From Clostridiales bacterium (lineage in GTDB: Bacteria; Bacillota; Clostridia; Lachnospirales; Lachnospiraceae): 11,306 nucleotides of DNA. The notes beneath the pieces are model-generated. The model saw nothing but the letters and a program-made list of their open reading frames with translations, did no database searches and had not been told where the DNA came from. The DNA lies in NCBI GenBank assembly GCA_019420405.1, contig JAHZHF010000076.1, positions 1 to 11,306 on the forward strand, read 5' to 3'. How positions within the stretch are numbered: position 1 is the first letter of the stretch; each line of letters begins with the position of its first letter. A program made the position numbers and the translations under genes. Below are positions 1-7,689 of this stretch, piece after piece.

Positions 1-1014
1 GTCGAACCGGATTCCATCGATATCGTACTTTCTCACCCAGTCTCCGCAAACACCGCAGAAGTACCGGATCACTTCCTCATTGTTCGTATTAAGCTTGGGC
101 ATCCAGTCCGCAAAGGCAAAAGAATAAAATCTGCCGTCCCGCGTATTGTCTTTCCTCTTAAGATCCGACCAGTCCTGTACCATAAACCAGTCTGCGTAGG
201 GAGATGATTTCCCCTTCTCCTGAACGTCGAGCCAGGGAGCGAACTTCCGGCCGCTGTGATTAAACACTGCATCCACCATCACCCGGATTCCCAGGGCATG
301 AGCCTCTGACACAAGCGCCGCCATCGTCTCATCATCGCCAAAGGCCGGATCGATCTTCGTATAGTCCGTCGTGTCATACTTGTGGTTCGTCTCCGCCTCC
401 ATAATGGGGTTTAAATAGATCCCGGTCATCCCCAGATCGTGAAGATACGGGAGTTTCCTGCGGATTCCTTCTAAATCTCCCCCGTACCGTTCCTGATTCG
501 TCACAGGACCGCTCTGCCAGGGAAGGAGAGCCGGATCATTCTTCTCCTGTATCCCGCGGCAGAACCGGTCCGGGAAGATCTGATACCAGACGGTATCGTT
601 CACCCACCGGGGCGTCCGGTTTATATCCGCCGGGTTCATCCATGGCACGATAAAGTACTGCAGAAGACGTCCCGGCATGTTTACCTGCTCCTCCGTGAGA
701 AACCCGTCCTCAAAATAGTACCAGACCTCATCATCCGTATGCAGTTCAAAATAATATTTGCATCTCTTATAGGGCGGTATGACTGTGGTTGTCCACCAGA
801 TCTGATGACGCAGACGCTTTTTATAAACTATCTCCTCCCTCGTTCCGTTCCACCGCTCGCAGCCGCCCATAATTCCCGCATCATAGGGATCGCCGTGAAT
901 CAGAAACACCCGTCTTACATCATATCCGGTCTTTAAATTGATCACCAGCCTGCTCTCATCGAGCACATAGCTCATCTGCTCTGATGTTCTGTGATAAACT
1001 CCTGTAAATTCCAT
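1..1014 (-). CDS. GH13 neopullulanase / cyclomaltodextrinase-type alpha-glucan hydrolase (3' part outside window)
   Basis: The frame is open from an ATG at 1014 down to base 1 (338 codons, no stop), so the gene continues past the window edge. It has an AAAGGAG ribosome binding site 6 bases upstream (1021-1027). Residues ~1-130 look like the CBM34-type N-terminal domain of neopullulanases. The barrel begins at VWYQIFPDRF (142-151). GIYLNPIMEAETNHKYD (198-214) and conserved region I DAVFNH (248-253) follow, then MPKLNTNN (305-312), typical of the GH13_20 group. The visible part ends at GIRFD, whose Asp338 should be the catalytic nucleophile. The acid/base and third carboxylate lie outside. No signal peptide is seen, so a cytosolic role on short, cyclic or branched maltodextrins is inferred. 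It is the last visible gene of the operon, 49 bases after the debranching enzyme. The exact specificity (neopullulanase, cyclomaltodextrinase or maltogenic amylase) cannot be told from the sequence. Confidence 0.9.
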   Translation of the reverse strand, partial: MEFTGVYHRTSEQMSYVLDESRLVINLKTGYDVRRVFLIHGDPYDAGIMGGCERWNGTREEIVYKKRLRHQIWWTTTVIPPYKRCKYYFELHTDDEVWYYFEDGFLTEEQVNMPGRLLQYFIVPWMNPADINRTPRWVNDTVWYQIFPDRFCRGIQEKNDPALLPWQSGPVTNQERYGGDLEGIRRKLPYLHDLGMTGIYLNPIMEAETNHKYDTTDYTKIDPAFGDDETMAALVSEAHALGIRVMVDAVFNHSGRKFAPWLDVQEKGKSSPYADWFMVQDWSDLKRKDNTRDGRFYSFAFADWMPKLNTNNEEVIRYFCGVCGDWVRKYDIDGIRFD

Positions 1015-1063
1015 GCCGCTCTCCTTTCCCGCTGCCTTTCGCAGTCTGCTCCTTCTGCTCCTT

Positions 1064-3058
1064 CTACCACTCCAGCCGCTCATAAACTCTGAGCAGCTCG
1101 CCTACGCTCCATGCCTGTGCGAAACAACCTTTTGAGGACACCGGATTCTCTCCGTCATAAATCTCGGGAAGCTGCCCGATGCACCCCTCCTTGAGAGCCC
1201 CGTCCAGCATCTCAAGCTGGCCTCTGACATATTCCCTGGCCTCCGGCCCGTCCCCGTATACTTTCAGATAAGCCAGATAGTATGCGCCCAGCGGAAATGT
1301 CCACACGGTTCCCTGATGGTAGGCCAGATCACGCTGAAGCATCTCCCCGCCATAGAAGGGATGAAACTGGGGATCTGCTCTTTCCAGCGTCCGAAGGCCA
1401 TATGGTGTGTACAGCTTCTCGAACACAGTGTCCACCACCCGGCGCTCCTTCTCTTCATCCAGCATGGCAAAAGGCATAGATACGGCCCAGATCTGATTGC
1501 ATCGGATCTGGCAGTCCGCCTCTGTATCCGAAAGCACATCCCTGAGACAGTGCGCTTCCTCCCGCCAGAATTTCTCTGTAAAGGACGTCTTCACCTTCTC
1601 CGCCAGCTCTTCATATCCGCCGTCATCCTTCCCCAGGACGGTATTCAGGTTGCCCATGATCTTAAGGGCATTATACCAGTATGCATTGACCTCCACCGGT
1701 TTCCCGTGACGCGGGGTGGGAAGGATCTCCCCCACCCGGACGTCCATCCAGGTCACCTGATCCAGCCCCTGCCCGGCGGCGATCAGGCCGTCCTCATCCA
1801 TATGGATTCCGTAATCTGTCCCATCCCTGTAGGCTCTTATGATCCGCTCCATCACCGGGTACATCTCCCGCACAAACTCCGCATCTCCCTCCGCCTCATA
1901 GCAGAGCCACACACAGTTGATGAAGAGGAGCGCCGCGTCCACCGTATTGTACATGGGTTCATTCTTTCCCTCAGGGAAAAGATTCGGCATCAGTCCCTTT
2001 CTCTCATAGCGTGCAAATGTGCGGAGGATGGATTTCGCATCCTCATACCGCCGGGTTGAGATACACACTCCCGGCAGAGCAATCATGGTGTCCCTGCCCC
2101 AGTCCTCAAAGAACGGATACCCCGCCAGGATTGTTTTGCCACCTGTGGACTCCCTCCTCGAGATAAACTGATCCGCACTCTTGGAAAGAAAACGTGCATT
2201 CTCATCCCGGAATCCCGCCTGATCCGCCAGACCGGCCCGGTATGATTTCAGCCCGCGGATGATTTCCTCCGCCATGACGTCCGTCCTGCTTCCCTCCTGT
2301 GTTTCGTGATCCTCATCCGGCAGATGTTCCTCTGTTCCGAATACAATCGCAAGCCGCCTCATCTGTCCTGCGGGTACTTCCAGAGAAAATGTAAGACACG
2401 CTTTTGCCGTCCCGTTTTCCCTTCTGCCGTCGCAGGCGTCATAGGCATAATAATATGTCTCCGTCTGCTCCGGGATTTTCTCCGTCTCCCCGTCTGTGCG
2501 GAAATAAAGCGCAAACTCTCCGCTCTCAATCTTCCCGGAATTTCCATAAAATACAGGGATAAACCTGCGCCCCGGCTCCAGATCCTCCCCCTTGGGAACA
2601 AACTGGAAAAACGGGGTCACATTGAGCCGCACTTTTTTTCGGGAACGGTTTCTCACTCTGTAGATCACCGCCGCCGTATTTTCCTGCTGCTTCATCGCGG
2701 CTTCTTTCTCAACTTCCACGCCGTCCGTCAAAAATTTCCACACCGGGGTATCTTCATAGGAAAACTCAGCCAGATATTGAAATCCTTCCTCCCTTGTTCC
2801 GTCCGCAAACTCCTGGGAGGAGAGGAGGATTTCCCCTCCCTCAGTCCCAAGACTCTCCCTCAGCCTGTGGATCATATTATACCGGCTGTTCGGGGCGCGC
2901 AGAGCGGCCATGAAAAAAGCATGGTCGTTCCTTGCGGCAGAGCCTGTTGCAGTGAGGGATGAAAATCCGCCCAGCCCGTTGGTCATCAGATAACAGTTCT
3001 CCTGCCCTCTCTCAAAAGTCTTCCAGTCCTGTTTCCCATAGATCCACTTTCTGCTCAT
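1064..3058 (-). CDS. GH133 amylo-alpha-1,6-glucosidase (glycogen debranching enzyme family)
   Basis: A 664-residue protein. The frame is open further upstream, but the ATG at 3058 is chosen because GGAGGAG sits 9 bases before it (3068-3074) and this ATG overlaps the pullulanase TGA (ATGA). The upstream extension is low-complexity and Arg-rich. Residues ~1-290 form the N-terminal GDE domain (LMTNGLGGFSS at 24-34). The C-terminal (alpha/alpha)6-type domain carries WGRDT (320-324), LMPNLFPEG (356-364), VDAALLF (373-379), TWMD (436-439), AYHQGTVW (579-586) and QLPEIYDG (629-636). By family knowledge the WGRD Asp and the PEI(Y/F)DG Glu are the likely catalytic pair. The family removes single alpha-1,6-linked glucose stubs. 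This protein has the length of the stand-alone bacterial/archaeal type, without the GH13 transferase half of eukaryotic debranching enzymes. No signal peptide is seen. The 4-base overlap suggests translational coupling to the pullulanase. Confidence 0.92.
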   Translation of the reverse strand: MSRKWIYGKQDWKTFERGQENCYLMTNGLGGFSSLTATGSAARNDHAFFMAALRAPNSRYNMIHRLRESLGTEGGEILLSSQEFADGTREEGFQYLAEFSYEDTPVWKFLTDGVEVEKEAAMKQQENTAAVIYRVRNRSRKKVRLNVTPFFQFVPKGEDLEPGRRFIPVFYGNSGKIESGEFALYFRTDGETEKIPEQTETYYYAYDACDGRRENGTAKACLTFSLEVPAGQMRRLAIVFGTEEHLPDEDHETQEGSRTDVMAEEIIRGLKSYRAGLADQAGFRDENARFLSKSADQFISRRESTGGKTILAGYPFFEDWGRDTMIALPGVCISTRRYEDAKSILRTFARYERKGLMPNLFPEGKNEPMYNTVDAALLFINCVWLCYEAEGDAEFVREMYPVMERIIRAYRDGTDYGIHMDEDGLIAAGQGLDQVTWMDVRVGEILPTPRHGKPVEVNAYWYNALKIMGNLNTVLGKDDGGYEELAEKVKTSFTEKFWREEAHCLRDVLSDTEADCQIRCNQIWAVSMPFAMLDEEKERRVVDTVFEKLYTPYGLRTLERADPQFHPFYGGEMLQRDLAYHQGTVWTFPLGAYYLAYLKVYGDGPEAREYVRGQLEMLDGALKEGCIGQLPEIYDGENPVSSKGCFAQAWSVGELLRVYERLEW

Positions 3059-5121
3059 ACTGCGCGTCTCCTCCAGATCTCTCCGCTGTCCGCTTCTATG
3101 GACGCTTTTGTCTCTCGCAATTTCCCACTCTGCTGATTCGGGCACGCTCTTGCCAGCACGAGCACGCTCTGCGGAGATACTTCCGTGTGAGGCGCAGCCG
3201 GACAGACGCTCTCCCATCTCCGGCTGCTCTCGCCGTCGCACAGAATCACCCAGCCATCCCCGCCAGTCTCCACGGTCCGTTTTTCTTTCCCGCTGTTATA
3301 GATCACTTTCAGTTCGTCCCAGCCACGATGCGCCGCACTGCGATTCTCCGCATTTTGATTCTGCGCATTTTGACTTTCCACACTCCGGTTGTCCACGCAG
3401 AAGCTGATCAGTCCCGGCTCTTTTTCCACGTCATAGATCCGTTCTGCGGCGTGCCGCGATTTGTCGCACAGTCCCGGAAGCTGTTTGCGCAGGGCGATCA
3501 GCCCCTTGTAGTATTCCACCAGAGATCTGTTCTGCCACGCCTGGGACCAGTCCAGACGGTTCAGGGTAATCGGTGCATTAAACGTATCCTCCTGGCCGTC
3601 TTTTGTCCTGGCGAACTCCTCCCCGGATAAGAAGAACAGCGTCCCCTGGCAGGTCATATACAGAGCCGCCGCCATCCGGTTCAGGCGCATCCGCTCCTCC
3701 TCATCCGTGCCGGGAAGAGTCTCATAGAGCTTATCCCACAGAGTCTGGTTATCATGAGCAGATACATAGGTGATGATCTGGGAAGGCGCTTTCGCCCGGT
3801 ATTCCCCCGGCAGGCAGCAGGCGCTTATCCCCCGGATCACATCATCCTCTTTCTCTTTTGCCCCGTTTATAAATCCCGGCCTCTTGATTTTCAGCGCCGA
3901 TCCCTTCACCGCATCCCTCGTATCGTCACAGAACATCCCGATATTTTCATCCAGCAGTCCGATGTTCTCCTTTAGCGCCGGAACCGCTCCTTCATCCATG
4001 GCGGACTCAGCCGCTCTCCACGGTTCGCCGAACATGATCTTCTCTCCCCTGCCGTACCGCTCATCCAAAGCCCGGCGGATCCGGTTCATCAGATCCACGT
4101 CGAGAAGCCCCATCAGATCAAACCGGAATCCGTCCACGTGGTACTCTTCTGTCCAATAGAGCACGGACTCCAGAATATATTTCGCGCACATCTCCCGCTC
4201 GCTCGCCACATCATTACCGCAGGCAGAGCCGTTCGATATCCTTCCGTCATCAAACATCCTGTAAAAATACCAGGGCGCTGTGCGCTGGAACCAGGAATCC
4301 AGGGAATATGTGTGGTTGTACACTACATCCATGATCACACGGAATCCATGTCTGTGAAGAGACTGGATCATCTCCTTCATTTCCCGGATACGCACTTCCC
4401 CGTGTTTCGGATCTGTGGAATAAGACCCTTCCGGTACATTATAATTCACCGGATCGTATCCCCAGTTGAATTCCTCATCGCCGCCCCGCTCATCCACGGA
4501 GCCATAGTCGTATGACGGCATAATCTGAACATGAGTCACGCCCAGATCTTTCAGATACCTGATCCCCGTAGGGTGGATGCCGTCTCCGTTCAGTGTGGTG
4601 TCCGCACAGGTAAACGCCAGATACTTTCCCCTGTACTTTTCCGGAAATCCGCCGGATACATCCCAGGAAAATTCCTTAACATGGAGCTCGTAGATAATCT
4701 GCTCCGGTCCCTTCTCCGGGGCAAGGTCAGCATCCCATCCTTCCGGATCGGTCATTTTCAGATCAACAGCCATACTTCGCGCACCGTTGATACCACACGC
4801 CTTCGCGTAAGGATCGGCAGACCGGATCTCCTCCCCCTCAGTCACAAGGGTGAAGTCATAGTAGACACCGTGCAGGCACTTTTCCGTGCTCCAGCTCCAG
4901 ACGCCCTTATCCTCACGTTTCATCGGGATGCTCTTCCGGGGCTCTCCCCCGCTTCCTTCCTGATACAGATTCAGGGTGACACTGTCAGCCGTGGGACTCC
5001 ACAGCTTAAAAGAAGTCCCGCTGTCTGTACAGATCACCCCAAGATCATTGCCGTCATATATATAATTATCTTTAAACTCCTGACTCAGATAATACTTTTT
5101 CCACTCTAATGCCGTCTTCAT
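3055..5121 (-). CDS. pulA: Type I pullulanase (GH13_14-like), cytosolic
   Basis: A 688-residue protein that hydrolyses alpha-1,6 links in branched maltodextrins or pullulan. The ATG at 5121 is chosen over an in-frame one at 5226 because AGAAAGG lies 7 bases upstream (5129-5135) and the extra 35 residues would be translated from a repeat element. Residues ~20-120 resemble a CBM48 module. FNWGYDP (218-224) matches the pullulanase signature (usually YNWGYDP). Region I is DVVYNH (265-270). Region II is GFRFD with nucleophile Asp335, region III FGEPW with acid/base Glu366 (many relatives have GEGW), and region IV SAHDN with Asp457. There is no signal peptide or anchor, so it should act on imported dextrins. 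Oddities are a low-complexity Asn/Gln-rich stretch (~580-595) and about 30 residues of charged tail after the usual beta-domain ending LVLAR. Its TGA overlaps the next start. Confidence 0.94.
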   Translation of the reverse strand: MKTALEWKKYYLSQEFKDNYIYDGNDLGVICTDSGTSFKLWSPTADSVTLNLYQEGSGGEPRKSIPMKREDKGVWSWSTEKCLHGVYYDFTLVTEGEEIRSADPYAKACGINGARSMAVDLKMTDPEGWDADLAPEKGPEQIIYELHVKEFSWDVSGGFPEKYRGKYLAFTCADTTLNGDGIHPTGIRYLKDLGVTHVQIMPSYDYGSVDERGGDEEFNWGYDPVNYNVPEGSYSTDPKHGEVRIREMKEMIQSLHRHGFRVIMDVVYNHTYSLDSWFQRTAPWYFYRMFDDGRISNGSACGNDVASEREMCAKYILESVLYWTEEYHVDGFRFDLMGLLDVDLMNRIRRALDERYGRGEKIMFGEPWRAAESAMDEGAVPALKENIGLLDENIGMFCDDTRDAVKGSALKIKRPGFINGAKEKEDDVIRGISACCLPGEYRAKAPSQIITYVSAHDNQTLWDKLYETLPGTDEEERMRLNRMAAALYMTCQGTLFFLSGEEFARTKDGQEDTFNAPITLNRLDWSQAWQNRSLVEYYKGLIALRKQLPGLCDKSRHAAERIYDVEKEPGLISFCVDNRSVESQNAQNQNAENRSAAHRGWDELKVIYNSGKEKRTVETGGDGWVILCDGESSRRWESVCPAAPHTEVSPQSVLVLARACPNQQSGKLRETKASIEADSGEIWRRRAV
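3068..3074 (-). promoter_or_regulatory. Ribosome binding site that fixes the GH133 start
   Basis: GGAGGAG on the minus strand ends 9 bases before the ATG at 3058. It lies inside the last codons of the pullulanase gene. It excludes the longer open frame that could start at 3241. Confidence 0.8.
3343..3372. repeat. 15-bp in-frame tandem duplication inside the pullulanase gene
   Basis: Bases 3343-3357 (attctccgcattttg) and 3358-3372 (attctgcgcattttg) are adjacent and differ at one position. They encode the QNAQNQNAEN-like low-complexity segment in the C-terminal beta domain. The unit is a multiple of three, so copy number changes would keep the frame. Confidence 0.75.
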
Positions 5122-5170
5122 AAATCTGCCTTTCTGTGTATGATTATCTTTATATGGTTTACTTCTCACC

Positions 5171-5187
5171 CTCTCCAGACCGGAGAG
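5171..5187. other. Small hairpin before the pullulanase
   Basis: CTCTCC (5171-5176) and GGAGAG (5182-5187) form a perfect 6-bp stem around a 5-base loop, 50 bases before the pullulanase start and just downstream (in transcript sense) of the structured repeat. No T-run follows it on the minus strand, so it is not a normal terminator. It may help set mRNA stability. Confidence 0.4.
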
Positions 5188-5190
5188 ACA

Positions 5191-5354
5191 GCAACAGTCC
5201 AGCCCGCTCCATTCGTAAAACCGCACTTCGTGCTTATTGCGGCTGGCGCCGCCGTTTTACTCATATACGGGCGCTCAGCTCATAGGACTGCACGATCGAA
5301 AAATCATGCGAGCATGATTTTCTCTCACGGACAGCCCTATGGCTGAACTGTTAC
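5191..5354 (-). repeat. 164-bp structured intergenic repeat with 14-bp terminal inverted repeats
   Basis: It lies in the 299-base gap between malG and the pullulanase. The ends 5191-5204 (gcaacagtccagcc) and 5341-5354 (ggctgaactgttac) are inverted repeats matching at 12 of 14 positions. Both mismatches are C/A, which read G-U in RNA made from the minus strand, so the operon transcript can pair all 14. Inside are two arms. The first is 5281-5290 with 5332-5341 around a perfect 10-bp stem (5300-5309 with 5312-5321). The second is 5215-5221 with 5254-5260, enclosing GCAC/GTGC (5223-5226, 5230-5233) and GCGGC/GCCGC (5239-5243, 5248-5252). I see no open frame of interest, no transposase and no target-site duplication. 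A dispersed palindromic (MITE/REP-like) element is the best guess. A structured RNA leader is the alternative. Confidence 0.6.
5300..5321. other. Perfect 10-bp hairpin with A and T tracts (core of the repeat)
   Basis: aaaatcatgc (5300-5309), a two-base GA spacer, then gcatgatttt (5312-5321). On the minus strand the stem is followed by a run of five T (5303-5299, TTTTT). It could therefore act as a weak terminator or attenuator between malG and the pullulanase, but the stem is AT-rich and the T-run short. It may instead only be the tip of the larger repeat structure. Confidence 0.45.
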
Positions 5355-5361
5355 GATCTTA

Positions 5362-5367
5362 ATTATA
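5362..5367 (-). promoter_or_regulatory. TATAAT box upstream of the structured gap (possible internal promoter)
   Basis: A perfect TATAAT reads leftward at 5367-5362, about 8 bases before the outer stem of the repeat. A transcript from here would start near 5355 and begin with the structured element, giving a leader of ~230 bases for the pullulanase. No convincing -35 box is seen 16-18 bases upstream, so this is weak. Confidence 0.2.
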
Positions 5368-5420
5368 TTTTTTAACCCAAAACCCTGATGCAGATATTTC
5401 CGTCCGTTCCCGGGCACTTT

Positions 5421-6293
5421 TTAGCCCTTGACCGCTCCGGAAAGTCCGTCTACATAATACCTCTGCATATACAGGAACAGCGCCGCAATCGGAATCGAAA
5501 TTACCACCGCACCTGCAGCGAAGCAGGTATACCAGCTGTCGATGTACTCTTTCTCAAGCATCCTCCACAGTCCGATTGCAACGGTGTACTGGTCGGAGTT
5601 TGCCCGGCAGATCACTTTTGCGAAGATAAAGTCCAGCCACGGTCCCATGAAGGAAGTCAGCACCGTGTAAACCACAATCGGCTTACTTAAAGGAAGCGTG
5701 ATCTTCGTAAAGATCTGCCATCTCGTACAGCCGTCGATCAGAGCCGCCTCGTCCACCGCGATGGGGACCGTATCGAAGAATCCCTTCGCGATCTGAAAGC
5801 CTAATGCCGCTCCTCCCGAGTAGACAAGTATCAGCGCAAGCTTGATCAGATTTCCTTCGGTGAGGCCGATAGCCTTTAAGATGAAGTATACGGCAATCAT
5901 GGACATGAAACTCGGGAACAGTCCGAGGATCATCGCCATGTTCATATAGGGCTTCCTCAGTTTAAAGCGCAGTCTGGACAGGCAGTAGGAAGCCGCCAGC
6001 ACATAAAACGTGGACAGGATACAGGAGCAGACCGCGATGAACAATGTGTTCATGAACATCTGCGGGAAATTCAAAATCGATGTATCCGTAAACAGTTTAA
6101 TATAGTTATCCAGCGTATATGACTGCGGCAGGAAGGTAGACACGTAGGATCCTTTCTCTGCGCGGAAGCTGGTGAGGATCACCCACACAATAGGGAATAC
6201 CCAGATAACCGCAAGCACTGCCAGAATCGCATGCACAATCGTATTGTTGATAAAACGTCTTTTCTTTGCAGAATGCATCTTTTTTCCAGCCAT
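5421..6293 (-). CDS. malG: Maltodextrin ABC transporter permease MalG
   Basis: A 290-residue inner-membrane permease of the carbohydrate-uptake CUT1 group. The ATG at 6293 follows AAGGAGG (6303-6309) with a 9-base spacer. The malF stop TAG is only 2 bases upstream, so the two are probably coupled. Hydrophobic segments are at ~20-42, ~80-103, ~115-140, ~147-168, ~205-225 and ~255-275, the usual six helices. The EAA loop that docks on the ATPase is intact: EAALIDGCTRWQIF (182-195) followed by KITLP (197-201). The protein ends in VDGLSGAVKG, typical of MalG. It pairs with MalF to form the pore and receives substrate from MalE. The gene is the last of the transporter set. A 299-base gap follows before the enzyme genes. 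Confidence 0.93.
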   Translation of the reverse strand: MAGKKMHSAKKRRFINNTIVHAILAVLAVIWVFPIVWVILTSFRAEKGSYVSTFLPQSYTLDNYIKLFTDTSILNFPQMFMNTLFIAVCSCILSTFYVLAASYCLSRLRFKLRKPYMNMAMILGLFPSFMSMIAVYFILKAIGLTEGNLIKLALILVYSGGAALGFQIAKGFFDTVPIAVDEAALIDGCTRWQIFTKITLPLSKPIVVYTVLTSFMGPWLDFIFAKVICRANSDQYTVAIGLWRMLEKEYIDSWYTCFAAGAVVISIPIAALFLYMQRYYVDGLSGAVKG

Positions 6294-6295
6294 TC

Positions 6296-7674
6296 CTAGA
6301 ATCCTCCTTCTTCTTTGTATGATTTACTGCGCCGGTATGTGAACAGCGCTCCGACTGCCAGGATGATAAACGTAAGGATACCGATGACCGCTCCGATATT
6401 ATAGTACTGCTTATCCACAGTCAGCTTATACAGCCAGGTGACGAGCAGGTCGGTCTTTCCGGCCGTCGCTCCCATATCCACCACAGGATCTCCTCCTGAG
6501 AGAAGGTAAATAACGTTGAAGTTGTTGACATTTCCCGTAAATGTACTGATCAGGTACGGTGTCGTCACATACAGCATGTACGGCAGCGTGATCTTGAAGA
6601 AGATTGCACCGCGTTCGCTCCGTCCACTTTCGCCGCCTCATACAGCTCTGCCGGGATATTCTGCAGCACTCCGGTAAGCTGGAGCAATGTATACGGCACA
6701 CCGACCCACACGTTAATCACGATAACCGTCACCCTCGCCCATGTCGGATCTGTAAAGAACGGAAGGCTTGCGTCCGAAGCGATCAGCCCCAGGTTTCTCA
6801 GAAGCACATTGATCGCGCCCTCCGGCTGAAGCATGGTTCTCATAATCAGAAGAGATACGAACATCGGCACCGCACAGGAGAGCACGAAGCAGAATCTCCA
6901 GAATCCTTTCGCCTTTGTGTCCTTCCGGTTGATCATCAGAGAGATAATCATACCGAATATGTAGTTGGAGAATGTGGCAAAGAAAGCCCACACAAGTGTC
7001 CATCCCAGCACAGACCAGAAGGTGCTTCCGAGGATACTGCTGGAATCAAACAGTGTTCTGAAATTCTCAAGTCCGACCCAGTCAAAGAGGACCAGATGTC
7101 CGTCCATCTTGCTGTAGTTTGTAAACGCCATACAGATCATAAAGATCAGCGGCAGTATGGTGAACGCCCCGATGAAAATCATGGGCGGCGTCATCAGAAG
7201 CCTCTGCAGGTTCTCATGCAGAAGGGTTCTTAAGTCTTCCACAAAGGTATTGACATGCCGTCTTTCCCTGGTCAGGCACTCTGCCTTATACGCACTGCGC
7301 AGGGAGCATACCCAGGCACATGCCATCAGGAAGGTGATTGCGACTGTCGCCACCCCGTAGAGAAGGATCAGCACGGACTGGTCGCCCGCTGTGTACTCGT
7401 AGATCTGAAGCGCCTCATTCCACACCTCTTCCTGCTCCACCGATCCCAGCGACGGAATCATTGCCAGGCAGCTCACTCCCGTGGCTATCATAAATGCAAT
7501 ATACGCCACTTCCACGGCCAGGAAGATCAGGCCTTTTATAATCTGGCCGTGCACGATGTTGCCGAATCCCATCAGCACCATGGAGAGCTTCGTCGGCAGC
7601 CCGCCCTTGCTGATCGCATTCCTGCATGTGTACGGCGTCGGAAACTCATTGACTCTCTTTTTCATAATTCCCAT
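6296..7674 (-). pseudogene. malF: Maltodextrin ABC transporter permease MalF, interrupted by a 1-base frameshift
   Basis: This should be a 459-residue CUT1 permease partner of MalG. The ATG at 7674 has AAGGAGG 10 bases upstream (7685-7691). The frame reads correctly to Val356 (codon at 6609-6607), then goes off frame and stops at 6565 after 13 foreign residues. The correct C-terminus (IFFKITLPYML onward) continues in another frame to the TAG at 6296-6298. One missing base between 6604 and 6605 (restoring CAG for Gln357) rejoins both parts. The break is inside the EAA loop (EAAKVDGANAV, 346-356), which contacts the ATPase. The N-terminus has two extra hydrophobic segments (~47-74, ~99-124) before the permease core, which begins at ~162. 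The downstream piece has no ribosome binding site at its first ATG (6577). Either the gene is inactive or the read has an error. Intact malG and malE make an error plausible. Confidence 0.88.
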
Positions 7675-7689
7675 TCCTTATTCGCCTCC

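Noticed and set aside
1044..1063. AAGGAGCAG tandem repeat in the gap before the GH13 gene
   Set aside because: It is a short purine-rich duplication of ribosome-binding-like sequence. The true site is at 1021-1027 and nothing more can be supported.
1316..2059. Plus-strand open frame of 247 codons
   Set aside because: It is the antisense of the GH133 gene. No ribosome binding site or domain is seen, and its composition mirrors the opposite strand's codons.
3059..3241. Longer start for the GH133 gene (ATG at 3241)
   Set aside because: It would overlap 187 bases of the pullulanase and add low-complexity sequence. The ATG at 3058 has an ideal ribosome binding site and an ATGA overlap.
2306..3630. 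Plus-strand open frames of 218 and 223 codons
   Set aside because: They are antisense to the debranching enzyme and the pullulanase, both of which have clear family motifs.
5122..5226. Longer start for the pullulanase (ATG at 5226)
   Set aside because: The extra 35 residues come from the intergenic repeat and have no family similarity. The ATG at 5121 has a spaced ribosome binding site.
5191..5354. Known riboswitch or tRNA/T-box class
   Set aside because: I could not match the conserved cores of common classes (T-box, TPP, SAM, glmS). The terminal inverted repeats fit a dispersed element better.
6601..6612. Programmed ribosomal frameshift in malF
   Set aside because: No slippery heptamer, no internal ribosome binding site and no stem downstream is evident. 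A simple 1-base deletion explains the break.
6604..7233. Plus-strand open frame of 209 codons
   Set aside because: It is antisense to malF. It is His/Arg-rich with no domain and lies over a well-recognised permease.
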